Part shown: positions 1 to 6,679 of the stretch, piece after piece
Position numbering within the stretch: the stretch's first letter is position 1
How the letters are laid out: every line of letters begins with the position of its first letter
Assembly: GCA_913064755.1 (NCBI GenBank)
Contig: CAJYBQ010000061.1
Location: 1 to 11,428 of the forward strand
Direction: 5' to 3'
DNA length: 11,428 nucleotides
Source of the DNA: an uncultured Alphaproteobacteria bacterium
GTDB taxonomy: Bacteria > Pseudomonadota > Alphaproteobacteria > Minwuiales > Minwuiaceae
Made by a program: the position numbers and the translations under genes
The notes under the pieces: generated by a model
What the model was told of the DNA's origin: nothing
Databases searched by the model: none
What the model saw: the letters and a program-made list of their open reading frames with translations, nothing else

Positions 1-1
1 C

Positions 2-115
2 GGGGGGGGGGGGGCCGGGCGGGCCGACGGCGTCCTCTGCGCCGACCCGGCCGGGCGGGTGGGCGACCGGGAAGCCACCGCCGCGACACGTGGTGCCGCC
101 GTCGCCGCCGAATAG
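2..115 (+). CDS. Possible C-terminal tail of an upstream gene (partial)
   Basis: A reading frame open from the left edge ends at the TAG at 113-115, 65 bases before the next gene. The last 30 or so residues, roughly ADGVL-ADPAGRVGD-EATAATRGAAVAAE, have an alanine/valine-rich pattern. It loosely recalls the C-terminal G-A-T-T-x-x-x-G-x-A-V stretch of isopropylmalate, isocitrate or tartrate dehydrogenases. That resemblance is weak and is inference only. The first residues come from a run of 13 G and are unreliable, because such a run at a sequence edge can be an assembly or sequencing artefact. If real, this gene lies in the same direction as the carboxylase operon and could be its first member. 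Confidence 0.25.
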   Translation, partial: GGGGAGRADGVLCADPAGRVGDREATAATRGAAVAAE

Positions 116-180
116 GCCACGGCAGCACACCTGATACAGTTTGACTTGCAGAGGCTGATGTCGCCCTGCGTGGAGGAAAC

Positions 181-2259
181 ATGCGCACCAAATACCGTCT
201 CGGCGTCGACGCCGGGGGCACGTTCACCGATTTCGTCCTGGCCGACCGCGATGGCACGGTCCACCTGTTCAAGGCCCTGTCCACACCGAACGACCCGACG
301 GAAGCGATCTCGAACGGTCTGCAACTGATTTCCGAGGCCGTGGGTCTGACCGCGCGGGAGATCATCTCGCAGTGCGACCTGTGCATCAACGGCACCACCG
401 TCGGCCTGAACGCGCTGATCCAGCACAAGGGCGCCAAGGTCGGCCTGATCTGCACCAGGGGGCACGAGGATTCGATCGAGATCCGGCTGGGGCACAAGGA
501 AGACGGCTATCGCTACGACGCCACCTACCCGCCCGCACGCATGCTGGTGCCGCGCTACCTGCGGCGCGGCGTGTCGGAACGGGTCGTGTCCGACGGATCC
601 GTGATGACGCCGCTGAACGAGCAGGACGTGCGCGACGCCTGCGAGATGTTCATCGCCGAAGGTGTCGAGACCGTCGCGATCTCCTTCGTCTGGTCGGTCC
701 TGCACCAGGAGCATGAACGCCGCGCGGCGGAGATCGTGCGCGAGATGATGCCCGACGTGTTCCTGACCGTGGGGTCGGAACTGTATCCGCAGATCCGCGA
801 ATATACCCGCACCTCCACGGCCATCACCAATGCCTACCTGGGCCCGACCCTGAAGAAGTACGTCAGCGGCATCGACGACTATTTCCGTGACCTGGGGGCC
901 AGGTACCCGGTGCGGTATTTCCAGTCCAACGGCGGCCTCGCCATCGGGCAGGCCATGTCCGACCGGTCTGTCTATGCCATCAATTCCGGCCCCGCGTCGG
1001 CACCGCAGGCCGGGCTCTACGTCTGCAGTCCCTTCGGCCACGACGACGTGATCACCGTGGACATGGGCGGCACGTCCTTCGACATCACGCTGACCAGCGG
1101 CGGCAATACCAACATCAACAAGGACATCGATTTCCTGCGCTATCGCATCGGCGTGCCGATGATCCAGGTGGAGACCCTGGGCGCGGGCGGCGGTTCCATC
1201 GGCTGGATCGATGACCTCGGCCTGCTGCAGGTCGGTCCGCAGAGTGCCGGCTCCGCCCCCGGACCCGCCTGTTACGGCAATGGCGGCGATCAGCCGACCG
1301 TGACCGATGCCAACCTGGTGCTCGGCTACGTCAATCCCGATGCCCTGCTGGGGGGACGGATGAAGCTGGACCGGGAAAAATCCTACGCGGCGGTGAAGGA
1401 GAAGATCGCCGACCCGCTGGGGATCACCGTCGAGCGCGCGGCGCACGGCATGTTCACCATCGTCAACAACAACATGGTCAACGGCATCCGCCGCGTCTCG
1501 GTTGAACGGGGCTACGACCCGCGCGACTTCGTGCTGGTGGCGGCAGGCGGTGCCGGCTCTGCCCATATCACGGCGCTGGCAAGGGAAATGGGCATCAACC
1601 GCGTGCTGGTGCCGAAGCTGGCATCCGGCCTCTGCGCGTTCGGCCAGATCATCTCGGACGTCAAGTACAACTACATGGCCACCTGCCCGCTGCGGCTGGA
1701 AGGCGATGCGGCCTATGCCCAGATCAACGATACCTACGCGGAGATCGAGGAGACCGGCGTCAAGCATCTGCTGGCGGACGGGTTCGAGAATGACCGGATC
1801 ATGATCCGTCGCCGCATCGACATGCGCTATGTCGGACAGGTGCACGAATGCTCGGTCGATATCGAGAACTTCATCATCGATGCCGGTTCCGTGGACCAGT
1901 TGCGCGATGCGTTCCACGCCAAGCACGAGCAGCTCTACACCTATTCCGAACGCAATACCCCGATCGAGGTCGTGAACCTGGAAAGCACGCTCTACGGCAA
2001 GGTCGATCGCCCGGACCTGCCGACGCTGACCGCGGGTGCCGACGTGACGGATGCCATCAAGTCCCACCGCCCGATGATCTTCAGCCCCGACGGAACCGCC
2101 ATCGACGGCCCGGTCTACGACGGGTCGAAGCTGGGTGCCGGTGCAGTGGTGGCCGGTCCCGCGGTGATCGAGGAAACCACGACCACCATCGTCATCGAAC
2201 CGGATTGGCAGGCCTCGCTTCACGAGAGCGGCAGCTATATCCTGACACGCAACGTCTGA
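181..2259 (+). CDS. HyuA-type hydantoinase/oxoprolinase family ATPase subunit
   Basis: This is a 692-residue protein, full length for the HyuA family (ATP-dependent N-methylhydantoinase A, and the homologous subunits of acetone and acetophenone carboxylases). The N-terminal Hydant_A_N domain begins at once with the nucleotide-binding loop DAGGTFTD (residues 10-17). The main hydantoinase A domain carries a second actin-like phosphate loop, VDMGGTSFD (293-301), then TLGAGGGS (332-339) and APGPACYG (359-366), all family hallmarks. A C-terminal beta-rich domain follows. Family members phosphorylate the carbonyl oxygen of a cyclic amide or ketone, or activate bicarbonate, using ATP. The start is supported by GGAGG four bases upstream. 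The usual HyuB partner is absent; the next genes encode LamB/YcsF and split biotin-carboxylase proteins. The family call is secure. The substrate is unknown, and names such as 5-oxoprolinase or N-methylhydantoinase would be guesses. Confidence 0.93.
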   Translation: MRTKYRLGVDAGGTFTDFVLADRDGTVHLFKALSTPNDPTEAISNGLQLISEAVGLTAREIISQCDLCINGTTVGLNALIQHKGAKVGLICTRGHEDSIEIRLGHKEDGYRYDATYPPARMLVPRYLRRGVSERVVSDGSVMTPLNEQDVRDACEMFIAEGVETVAISFVWSVLHQEHERRAAEIVREMMPDVFLTVGSELYPQIREYTRTSTAITNAYLGPTLKKYVSGIDDYFRDLGARYPVRYFQSNGGLAIGQAMSDRSVYAINSGPASAPQAGLYVCSPFGHDDVITVDMGGTSFDITLTSGGNTNINKDIDFLRYRIGVPMIQVETLGAGGGSIGWIDDLGLLQVGPQSAGSAPGPACYGNGGDQPTVTDANLVLGYVNPDALLGGRMKLDREKSYAAVKEKIADPLGITVERAAHGMFTIVNNNMVNGIRRVSVERGYDPRDFVLVAAGGAGSAHITALAREMGINRVLVPKLASGLCAFGQIISDVKYNYMATCPLRLEGDAAYAQINDTYAEIEETGVKHLLADGFENDRIMIRRRIDMRYVGQVHECSVDIENFIIDAGSVDQLRDAFHAKHEQLYTYSERNTPIEVVNLESTLYGKVDRPDLPTLTAGADVTDAIKSHRPMIFSPDGTAIDGPVYDGSKLGAGAVVAGPAVIEETTTTIVIEPDWQASLHESGSYILTRNV

Positions 2260-2281
2260 GTACGCAGCAAGGAGGCACATC

Positions 2282-3019
2282 ATGGCAGTCGAGATCAATT
2301 GCGACATGGGCGAGAGCTTCGGGCTCTACAAGATGGGCGATGACGAGGGGCTGATGCCGTTCATCACGGTGGCCAACGTCGCCTGCGGCTTTCATGGCTC
2401 CGACTACAACCACATGCGGACCACGGTGCAGCTGGCGAAGCGGCACGGCGTGCGTGTCGGCGCGCATCCGTCGCTGCCCGATCTGCAGGGCTTCGGCCGC
2501 CGCGAGATGAAGATGGATCGCGAGGAGATGGCGAACTGCCTGATCTACCAGATCGGCGCGCTGAAGGGCTTCCTGGAGGCGGAGGGCATGAGCCTGAACC
2601 ACATCAAGCCGCATGGATCGCTTTACGGCATGGCCGCGAAGCAGGAACACATCGCCCACGCGGTGGCCGATGCGGCGGACGTGTTCAAGGTGCCGCTGTT
2701 CGGCATGATCGGCACCCTGCACGAGGAAATCTACCCGGCGCGGGGCCATGAACTGGTGGCGGAATATTACGCCGACCTGTTCTATGGCGATGCGGGCAAC
2801 CTGATCGTCACCCGCGTGCATGATCCCGTGGACCCGGCAGACTCGGCAGCCCGCGCGGTGCGTGCGGTGACCGAGGGCAAGACGGCTTCGACCGGCGGCG
2901 TCGATGTCGCCGTTCGCGCCGACAGCATCTGCGTCCATTCCGATACCCCGAATGCCCAGGCGGTGGCGGAGGCGGTTCATGCCGCAATCCGCCCCTACAT
3001 GGCCCAGGCAGCCGAATAG
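2282..3019 (+). CDS. pxpA: LamB/YcsF family protein, 5-oxoprolinase subunit A-like
   Basis: This 245-residue protein matches the usual PxpA length (about 244-250). Family motifs run the full length: EINCDMGESFG near residue 3, ANVACGFHGSD around 36-47, GAHPSLPDLQGFGRR around 60-74, and IKPHGSLYG around 102-110. The Asp, His and Arg positions I associate with the LamB/YcsF active-site pocket look retained. PxpA works with PxpB and PxpC to open 5-oxoproline (pyroglutamate) to glutamate using ATP. In this operon the PxpBC-type partners look more like urea-carboxylase halves and a biotin carboxylase and carrier are present, so a different cyclic amide or imide substrate is possible. Translation is supported by AAGGAGG placed just before the ATG. 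The gene starts 22 bases after the HyuA stop. Cytosolic; no signal peptide. Confidence 0.92.
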   Translation: MAVEINCDMGESFGLYKMGDDEGLMPFITVANVACGFHGSDYNHMRTTVQLAKRHGVRVGAHPSLPDLQGFGRREMKMDREEMANCLIYQIGALKGFLEAEGMSLNHIKPHGSLYGMAAKQEHIAHAVADAADVFKVPLFGMIGTLHEEIYPARGHELVAEYYADLFYGDAGNLIVTRVHDPVDPADSAARAVRAVTEGKTASTGGVDVAVRADSICVHSDTPNAQAVAEAVHAAIRPYMAQAAE

Positions 3020-3075
3020 GACCTGGCGCAACCGCCCGGGACGAGACCAGCAAATCAGACCAGAGGACAAGACAC

Positions 3076-3312
3076 ATGGCCGAACAGATCGTTTCACCGC
3101 TTCCCGGTACCTTCTATCGCAAGCCGTCCCCCGATGAGCCGAACTTCAAGAACGAGGGTGATGCGGTCGCGGTGGGTGACGTCATCGGGCTGGTGGAAGT
3201 GATGAAGACCTTCAACGAGGTCAAGGCGGACAAGGCCGGCACCATCGGCAGCTTCCTGGCCGACAACGAAGAGCCCGTGATGGCCGGTCAGCCCCTGGTC
3301 GACCTGGGCTGA
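3076..3312 (+). CDS. Minimal biotin carboxyl carrier protein (biotinyl domain)
   Basis: This 78-residue protein consists only of a biotinyl/lipoyl domain. It opens with the AccB-like segment SPLPGTFYRKPSPDE, which corresponds to the region of the AccB 'thumb'. The biotinylation motif is EVMKTFNEV, with Lys44 the predicted biotin attachment site, and KADKAGTI follows as in AccB. Compared with E. coli AccB (156 residues), the N-terminal dimerisation part and the Pro/Ala linker are missing. It would carry the carboxyl group from the biotin carboxylase encoded next (9 bases downstream) to a carboxyltransferase. No accA or accD is nearby, and the AHS1/AHS2 pair downstream is the obvious acceptor enzyme. 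An AGAGGA Shine-Dalgarno lies about ten bases ahead of the ATG. It would need a biotin ligase (BirA) encoded elsewhere. Automated pipelines would probably call it AccB; I infer that it does not serve fatty-acid synthesis. Confidence 0.9.
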   Translation: MAEQIVSPLPGTFYRKPSPDEPNFKNEGDAVAVGDVIGLVEVMKTFNEVKADKAGTIGSFLADNEEPVMAGQPLVDLG

Positions 3313-3321
3313 GCCGCAGCA

Positions 3322-4683
3322 ATGGCCATCAAGAAGCTGCTGATTGCCAACCGTGGCGAGATCGCCGTCCGGATCATCCGGGCCGCGCAGGCGCTGAACA
3401 TCGCGACAGTGCAGGCGCACAGCATGGCGGACGCGGATTCGCTGGCTGTGAAGATGGCGGACGAGGCCGTGAACATCGGCCCGCCGCATGCCGCCAAGTC
3501 TTACCTGAAGGCAGAGGCCCTGTTGCAGGCGGCGAAGGATACCGGCGCCGACGCCATCCATCCCGGCTATGGCTTCCTGTCGGAGAACGCCGCCTTCGCG
3601 CAGGCCGTCGAGGATGCAGGGCTGATCTTTGTCGGCCCCTCGCCCGAGACGATTTCCCGCCTGGGTGACAAGGCCGCGGCCCGTGCCGCGGCAGAGGCCG
3701 CCGGCGTACCGACGGTACCGGGCAGTGCGGGTGTGCTTGAAACGGTCGAAGAGGCGCGCGAGGCGGCGGAACGCATCGGCTTTCCCGTCATGATCAAGGC
3801 GTCTGCCGGTGGTGGCGGACGCGGCATCAAGATCGCGGATACGGCCGACGAGCTGGCGAAGCTGGTATCCCAGGCACGGTCGGAGGCACAGGCGGCCTTC
3901 GGCGACGGCAGCCTGTACATGGAAAAGCTGGTACGCAACGCCCGCCATATCGAGGTCCAGGTGCTGGGCGACGGCACCGATGCGGTGCATTGCTTCGAGC
4001 GTGAATGCTCCCTGCAGCGCCGGCGCCAGAAGGTCTGGGAAGAAGCCCCGTCGGCTGCACTGGACGACGCCCAGCGGCAGGCCATCTGCACCTCAGCCGT
4101 CAACCTGGCACGGTCGGTCGGCTATCGCGGTGCCGGGACACTGGAATACCTGTTCGACGATGCCAGCGGTGAGTTCTATTTCATCGAGATGAACACCCGT
4201 ATCCAGGTCGAGCATCCGGTGTCGGAAATGATCACCGGCATCGACCTGGTGCAGGAGATGATCCGTATCGCGGGCGGCGAGAAACTGCGCATGACGCAGG
4301 ACGACATTGTCCTCGACGGCCATTCGATCGAATGCCGGATCAATGCGGAAGACCCGTCGAACAACTTCATGCCCGGACCGGGAACCATCGGGCGGCTGGT
4401 GGTGCCGACGGCGGATCACGTGCGGTTCGATACCCTGCTCTACGAAGGCTATACCATCCCGCCGTTCTATGACTCGCTGCTGGGCAAGCTGATCGTGCAT
4501 GGTCCCGACCGTGCCACGGCCATCAAGCGCATGGCCGAAGCCCTGGATGGGCTCACCATCGAAGGGCTGAAGACCACGATCCCGCTGCACCAGGCACTGG
4601 CGCAGTCGCCGGATGTCATGAAGAATGCCATTCACACGCAATATCTCGAGCCCTGGCTCGAAGCCAATCCGATCCCGTCCTGA
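3322..4683 (+). CDS. accC: Biotin carboxylase subunit (AccC-like)
   Basis: This 453-residue protein is the normal size for a free-standing biotin carboxylase (E. coli AccC is 449). It carries ATP from bicarbonate activation to N-carboxylation of biotin on the carrier encoded just upstream. The domain order is complete. The N-terminal Rossmann-like domain starts LLIANRGEIAVRIIR. The ATP-grasp has its glycine loop at KASAGGGGRGIK (159-170) and EKLVRNARHIEVQVL (201-215). The catalytic region is RECSLQRRRQKVWEEAPS (227-244) and FIEMNTRIQVEH (287-298), with Glu289, Asn291, Arg293 and Glu297 in the expected places. The C-terminal domain has ECRINAED (337-344). No key residue is missing. Only nine bases separate it from the carrier gene, and its Shine-Dalgarno is weak, so translational coupling is likely. 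The accC symbol reflects sequence family only; context points to a dedicated carboxylase paired with AHS1/AHS2 subunits rather than acetyl-CoA carboxylase. Confidence 0.93.
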   Translation: MAIKKLLIANRGEIAVRIIRAAQALNIATVQAHSMADADSLAVKMADEAVNIGPPHAAKSYLKAEALLQAAKDTGADAIHPGYGFLSENAAFAQAVEDAGLIFVGPSPETISRLGDKAAARAAAEAAGVPTVPGSAGVLETVEEAREAAERIGFPVMIKASAGGGGRGIKIADTADELAKLVSQARSEAQAAFGDGSLYMEKLVRNARHIEVQVLGDGTDAVHCFERECSLQRRRQKVWEEAPSAALDDAQRQAICTSAVNLARSVGYRGAGTLEYLFDDASGEFYFIEMNTRIQVEHPVSEMITGIDLVQEMIRIAGGEKLRMTQDDIVLDGHSIECRINAEDPSNNFMPGPGTIGRLVVPTADHVRFDTLLYEGYTIPPFYDSLLGKLIVHGPDRATAIKRMAEALDGLTIEGLKTTIPLHQALAQSPDVMKNAIHTQYLEPWLEANPIPS

Positions 4684-4709
4684 CGCGATCCAGAGGAGGT
4701 TCTCTCTCA

Positions 4710-5579
4710 ATGGAATCCAGATACACCTTCGGTGGTGACGAGCATGTTTTCTGCGAAGTCGATACCGAGATGTCGTTGGAGGCTTTCTTCAAGAGCCTCT
4801 CCATGACCAACGCGATCCGCGAAAGCCAGATTCGTGGCGTGACCGAGATCTGCCCGGCCAATGCCTCGTTCCAGGTGCGGTTCGACCCGGACATCATCAA
4901 GCCCGATGACATGCTGGCCGAGATCCGCAAGCTGGAAGTGCAGGCGGAGAATGCGGACGCCACCATGGACACCCGCATCGTCGAGGTGCCGGTGCTCTAC
5001 AACGACCCCTGGACGCACGAGACGCTGATGCGGTTCCGCGAACGCCACCAGGACCCGACGGGTACGGACCTGGACTATTCGGCGCGGATCAACGGCTACG
5101 GCACCGTCGATGACTTCATCGCGGCCCATTCCGGCTCCCCCTGGTTCGTGTCCATGGTCGGTTTCGTGGCCGGCCTGCCGTTCCTCTACCAGACGGTTGA
5201 ACGGCAGAAGCAGATCGAGGTGCCGAAGTACCTGCGCCCCCGCACCGACACGCCGAAGCTGACGGTCGGTTACGGCGGCTGTTTCAGCTGCATCTATTCG
5301 GTACGCGGTGCCGGTGGCTACCAGATGTTCGGCGTGACGCCGATGCCGATCTTCGACCCGCAGCAGCAGATCAACTACCTGCGCGACTTCATGATCTTCT
5401 TCAAACCGGGCGACCTGGTGAAGTTCACCCCCATCGACCGCGACACCTACGACGCGGCGGTTGAGGCCGTGGACGCCAACACGTTCGAGCCGAAGATCCG
5501 CGACGTGCGGTTCTCCCTCGACGAGTTCAACGCCGACGCCGATGCCTGCAATGCCAAGCTGGAGGGAGCACTGAAATGA
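4710..5579 (+). CDS. pxpB: Carboxyltransferase subunit, AHS1/KipI (PxpB-like), urea-carboxylase subtype
   Basis: This 289-residue protein belongs to the KipI/AHS1 family, one half of a carboxyltransferase fold. It is longer than ordinary PxpB (about 220). The N-terminal domain covers about 1-80. A segment with DPWTHETLMRF (99-109) and ARINGYGTVDDF (125-136) follows, then the core WFVSMVGFVAGLPFL (145-159) and TPKLTVGYGGCFSCIYSVRG (181-200), then GGYQMFGVTP (202-211). Around 45 extra C-terminal residues follow KPGDLVKFTPID. From memory, the inserted NDP-x-T-x-E-x-R/INGxxSVDD segment, the GxGGxxxCIYxxxGxGGYQ motif and the C-terminal FELKI-x-x-x-x-FSL tail are typical of the AHS1 region of urea carboxylase. 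PxpB proteins lack them. It presumably forms a complex with the next gene product, which it overlaps by four bases (ATGA). AGAGGAGG lies ten bases before the start. Database naming would probably be 5-oxoprolinase subunit B or 5-oxoprolinase/urea amidolyase family. Confidence 0.88.
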   Translation: MESRYTFGGDEHVFCEVDTEMSLEAFFKSLSMTNAIRESQIRGVTEICPANASFQVRFDPDIIKPDDMLAEIRKLEVQAENADATMDTRIVEVPVLYNDPWTHETLMRFRERHQDPTGTDLDYSARINGYGTVDDFIAAHSGSPWFVSMVGFVAGLPFLYQTVERQKQIEVPKYLRPRTDTPKLTVGYGGCFSCIYSVRGAGGYQMFGVTPMPIFDPQQQINYLRDFMIFFKPGDLVKFTPIDRDTYDAAVEAVDANTFEPKIRDVRFSLDEFNADADACNAKLEGALK

Positions 5580-6541
5580 TCAAGGTTCTCAATCCCGGCC
5601 TCGCCACCAGCGTTCAGGACATGGGACGCCACGGCTATTATCACCTGGGCATCCCGCAGTCCGGCGGCATGGATCAGCTGGCCCTGCAGGCGGCAAACCT
5701 GCTGGTCGGCAACCCGGCGGACGCCGCGGTGCTGGAAGCCACCTTCATGGGTCCGGAACTGGAGTTCACGGCGGACACCGTGGTCGCGGTCACGGGCGCG
5801 GCCCTGACACCGAAGGTCGATGGCGACGCGCAGGAAAACTGGCATTCCTTCCCCGTGAAGGCCGGCCAGGTGCTCAGCTTCGATTACCTGAAGGGTGGCG
5901 CACGGGCCTATATCGCCGTCGCGGGCGGCATCGACGTGCCGATCGTGCTGGGCAGCCGTTCCACCTACGCCCTGGGCGCGCTGGGCGGCTTCAAGGGGCG
6001 GCCGATCGCGGTCGGCGACGAGATACCCGTCGGCAAGGCCAGCGGTACCGCGGGCCGGACACTCGACGCATCGCTGCGCCGGGCACCGGCTTCGCCTGCC
6101 GAGATCCGGGTCCTGCCGGGCATCTACTGGCACTGGGTCACCGATGAGTCCGGCGCCCGGTTCTATGCCGACACCTGGAAGGTCGCACCGGAGGCGGACC
6201 GCATCGGTTACCGCTTCCGCGGCGGTGAGCCGATCCAGTTCACCGAACGCGAACGTCCCTTCGGCGCCGGGTCCGACCCGTCGAACATCGTTGACGGTTG
6301 CTACCCCTACGGCTCCATCCAGGTGCCGGGCGGGACGGAGCCGATCATCCTGCATCGTGATGCCGTGTCCGGCGGTGGCTACTTCATGCTGGGCACCGTG
6401 ATCTCGGCTGACATGGACCTCATCGGGCAGATGCAGCCGCATACCCCGACACGGTTCGTCAAGGTCACGATGGACCAGGCCCTGCAGGCACGTGCCGACC
6501 GCATGGCCCTGATCGGGAAGATCAAGGACGCCCTCGGTTGA
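5576..6541 (+). CDS. pxpC: Biotin-dependent carboxyltransferase subunit, AHS2/KipA (PxpC-like)
   Basis: This 321-residue protein is full length for the KipA/AHS2 family (PxpC about 310). It begins VLNPGLATSVQDMGRHGYYH (residues 4-23), then PQSGGMDQLALQAANLLVGN (27-46), the family signature. In the middle lies RAYIAVAGGIDVPIVLGSRS (about 110-129). The C-terminal half has DPSNIVDGCYPYGSIQVPGG, then GGGYFMLGTVISADMDLIGQ. With the AHS1 partner it should form a two-half carboxyltransferase. In urea carboxylase this fold moves CO2 from carboxybiotin to the urea nitrogen. In PxpABC it helps open 5-oxoproline. The DPSNI-D element resembles the HPSNI-D of urea carboxylase, which again favours a biotin-dependent reaction. 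The start ATG overlaps the stop of the preceding gene (ATGA), so the two are likely co-translated in equal amounts. It is the last gene before a strong hairpin. Confidence 0.9.
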   Translation: MIKVLNPGLATSVQDMGRHGYYHLGIPQSGGMDQLALQAANLLVGNPADAAVLEATFMGPELEFTADTVVAVTGAALTPKVDGDAQENWHSFPVKAGQVLSFDYLKGGARAYIAVAGGIDVPIVLGSRSTYALGALGGFKGRPIAVGDEIPVGKASGTAGRTLDASLRRAPASPAEIRVLPGIYWHWVTDESGARFYADTWKVAPEADRIGYRFRGGEPIQFTERERPFGAGSDPSNIVDGCYPYGSIQVPGGTEPIILHRDAVSGGGYFMLGTVISADMDLIGQMQPHTPTRFVKVTMDQALQARADRMALIGKIKDALG

Positions 6542-6562
6542 TCCCGTTGATCTGATCCTGCC

Positions 6563-6594
6563 GGTGACGGACACCGCATGCGGCGTCCGTCACC
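6563..6594 (+). terminator. Strong hairpin closing the carboxylase operon
   Basis: The arms GGTGACGGAC (6563-6572) and GTCCGTCACC (6585-6594) are perfectly complementary over ten base pairs. After one mismatch, a further CCG/CGG stem caps the loop. It starts 21 bases after the last operon stop. No run of T follows, so it is either a T-poor terminator, as is frequent in GC-rich alphaproteobacteria, or a 3'-end stabiliser of the operon mRNA. Being symmetric, it could act in either direction. Confidence 0.6.
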
Positions 6595-6613
6595 AGTTGG
6601 CCACAAAGCGACC

Positions 6614-6643
6614 TTGTATTCGCCCTGTCCGACTGCCGATAAT
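6614..6643 (+). promoter_or_regulatory. Possible sigma70-type promoter for the small exported protein
   Basis: A -10-like hexamer GATAAT (6638-6643, five of six to TATAAT) lies 18 bases after a weak -35-like TTGTAT (6614-6619). It sits between the operon-ending hairpin and the ATG at 6680, leaving a leader of roughly 30 bases. The placement fits an independent transcription start after termination, but the -35 match is poor. Confidence 0.35.
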
Positions 6644-6679
6644 GCAGTCAGTCAATTCACGCGTTGCGGTGAGGTTGTG

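Noticed and set aside
141..146. TTGACT as a -35 element for the carboxylase operon
   Set aside because: Nothing resembling a -10 hexamer lies 16-18 bases downstream, and the ribosome site would be too close to any start point.
2192..3990. Two consecutive minus-strand frames of about 300 codons opposite pxpA, the carrier and the biotin carboxylase
   Set aside because: They cross several real genes, have low-complexity composition and lack supported starts.
3076..4683. Acetyl-CoA carboxylase (AccB-AccC) for fatty-acid synthesis
   Set aside because: The carrier is only a biotinyl domain, no carboxyltransferase accA/accD is present, and both genes are embedded between PxpA- and AHS1/AHS2-type genes.
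5447..6574. Long minus-strand reading frame of 375 codons opposite the AHS2 gene
   Set aside because: It is a by-product of the G/C-ending codons of the real gene; the translation is Arg/His/Gly rich with no domain, and the plus strand encodes a full-length known family.
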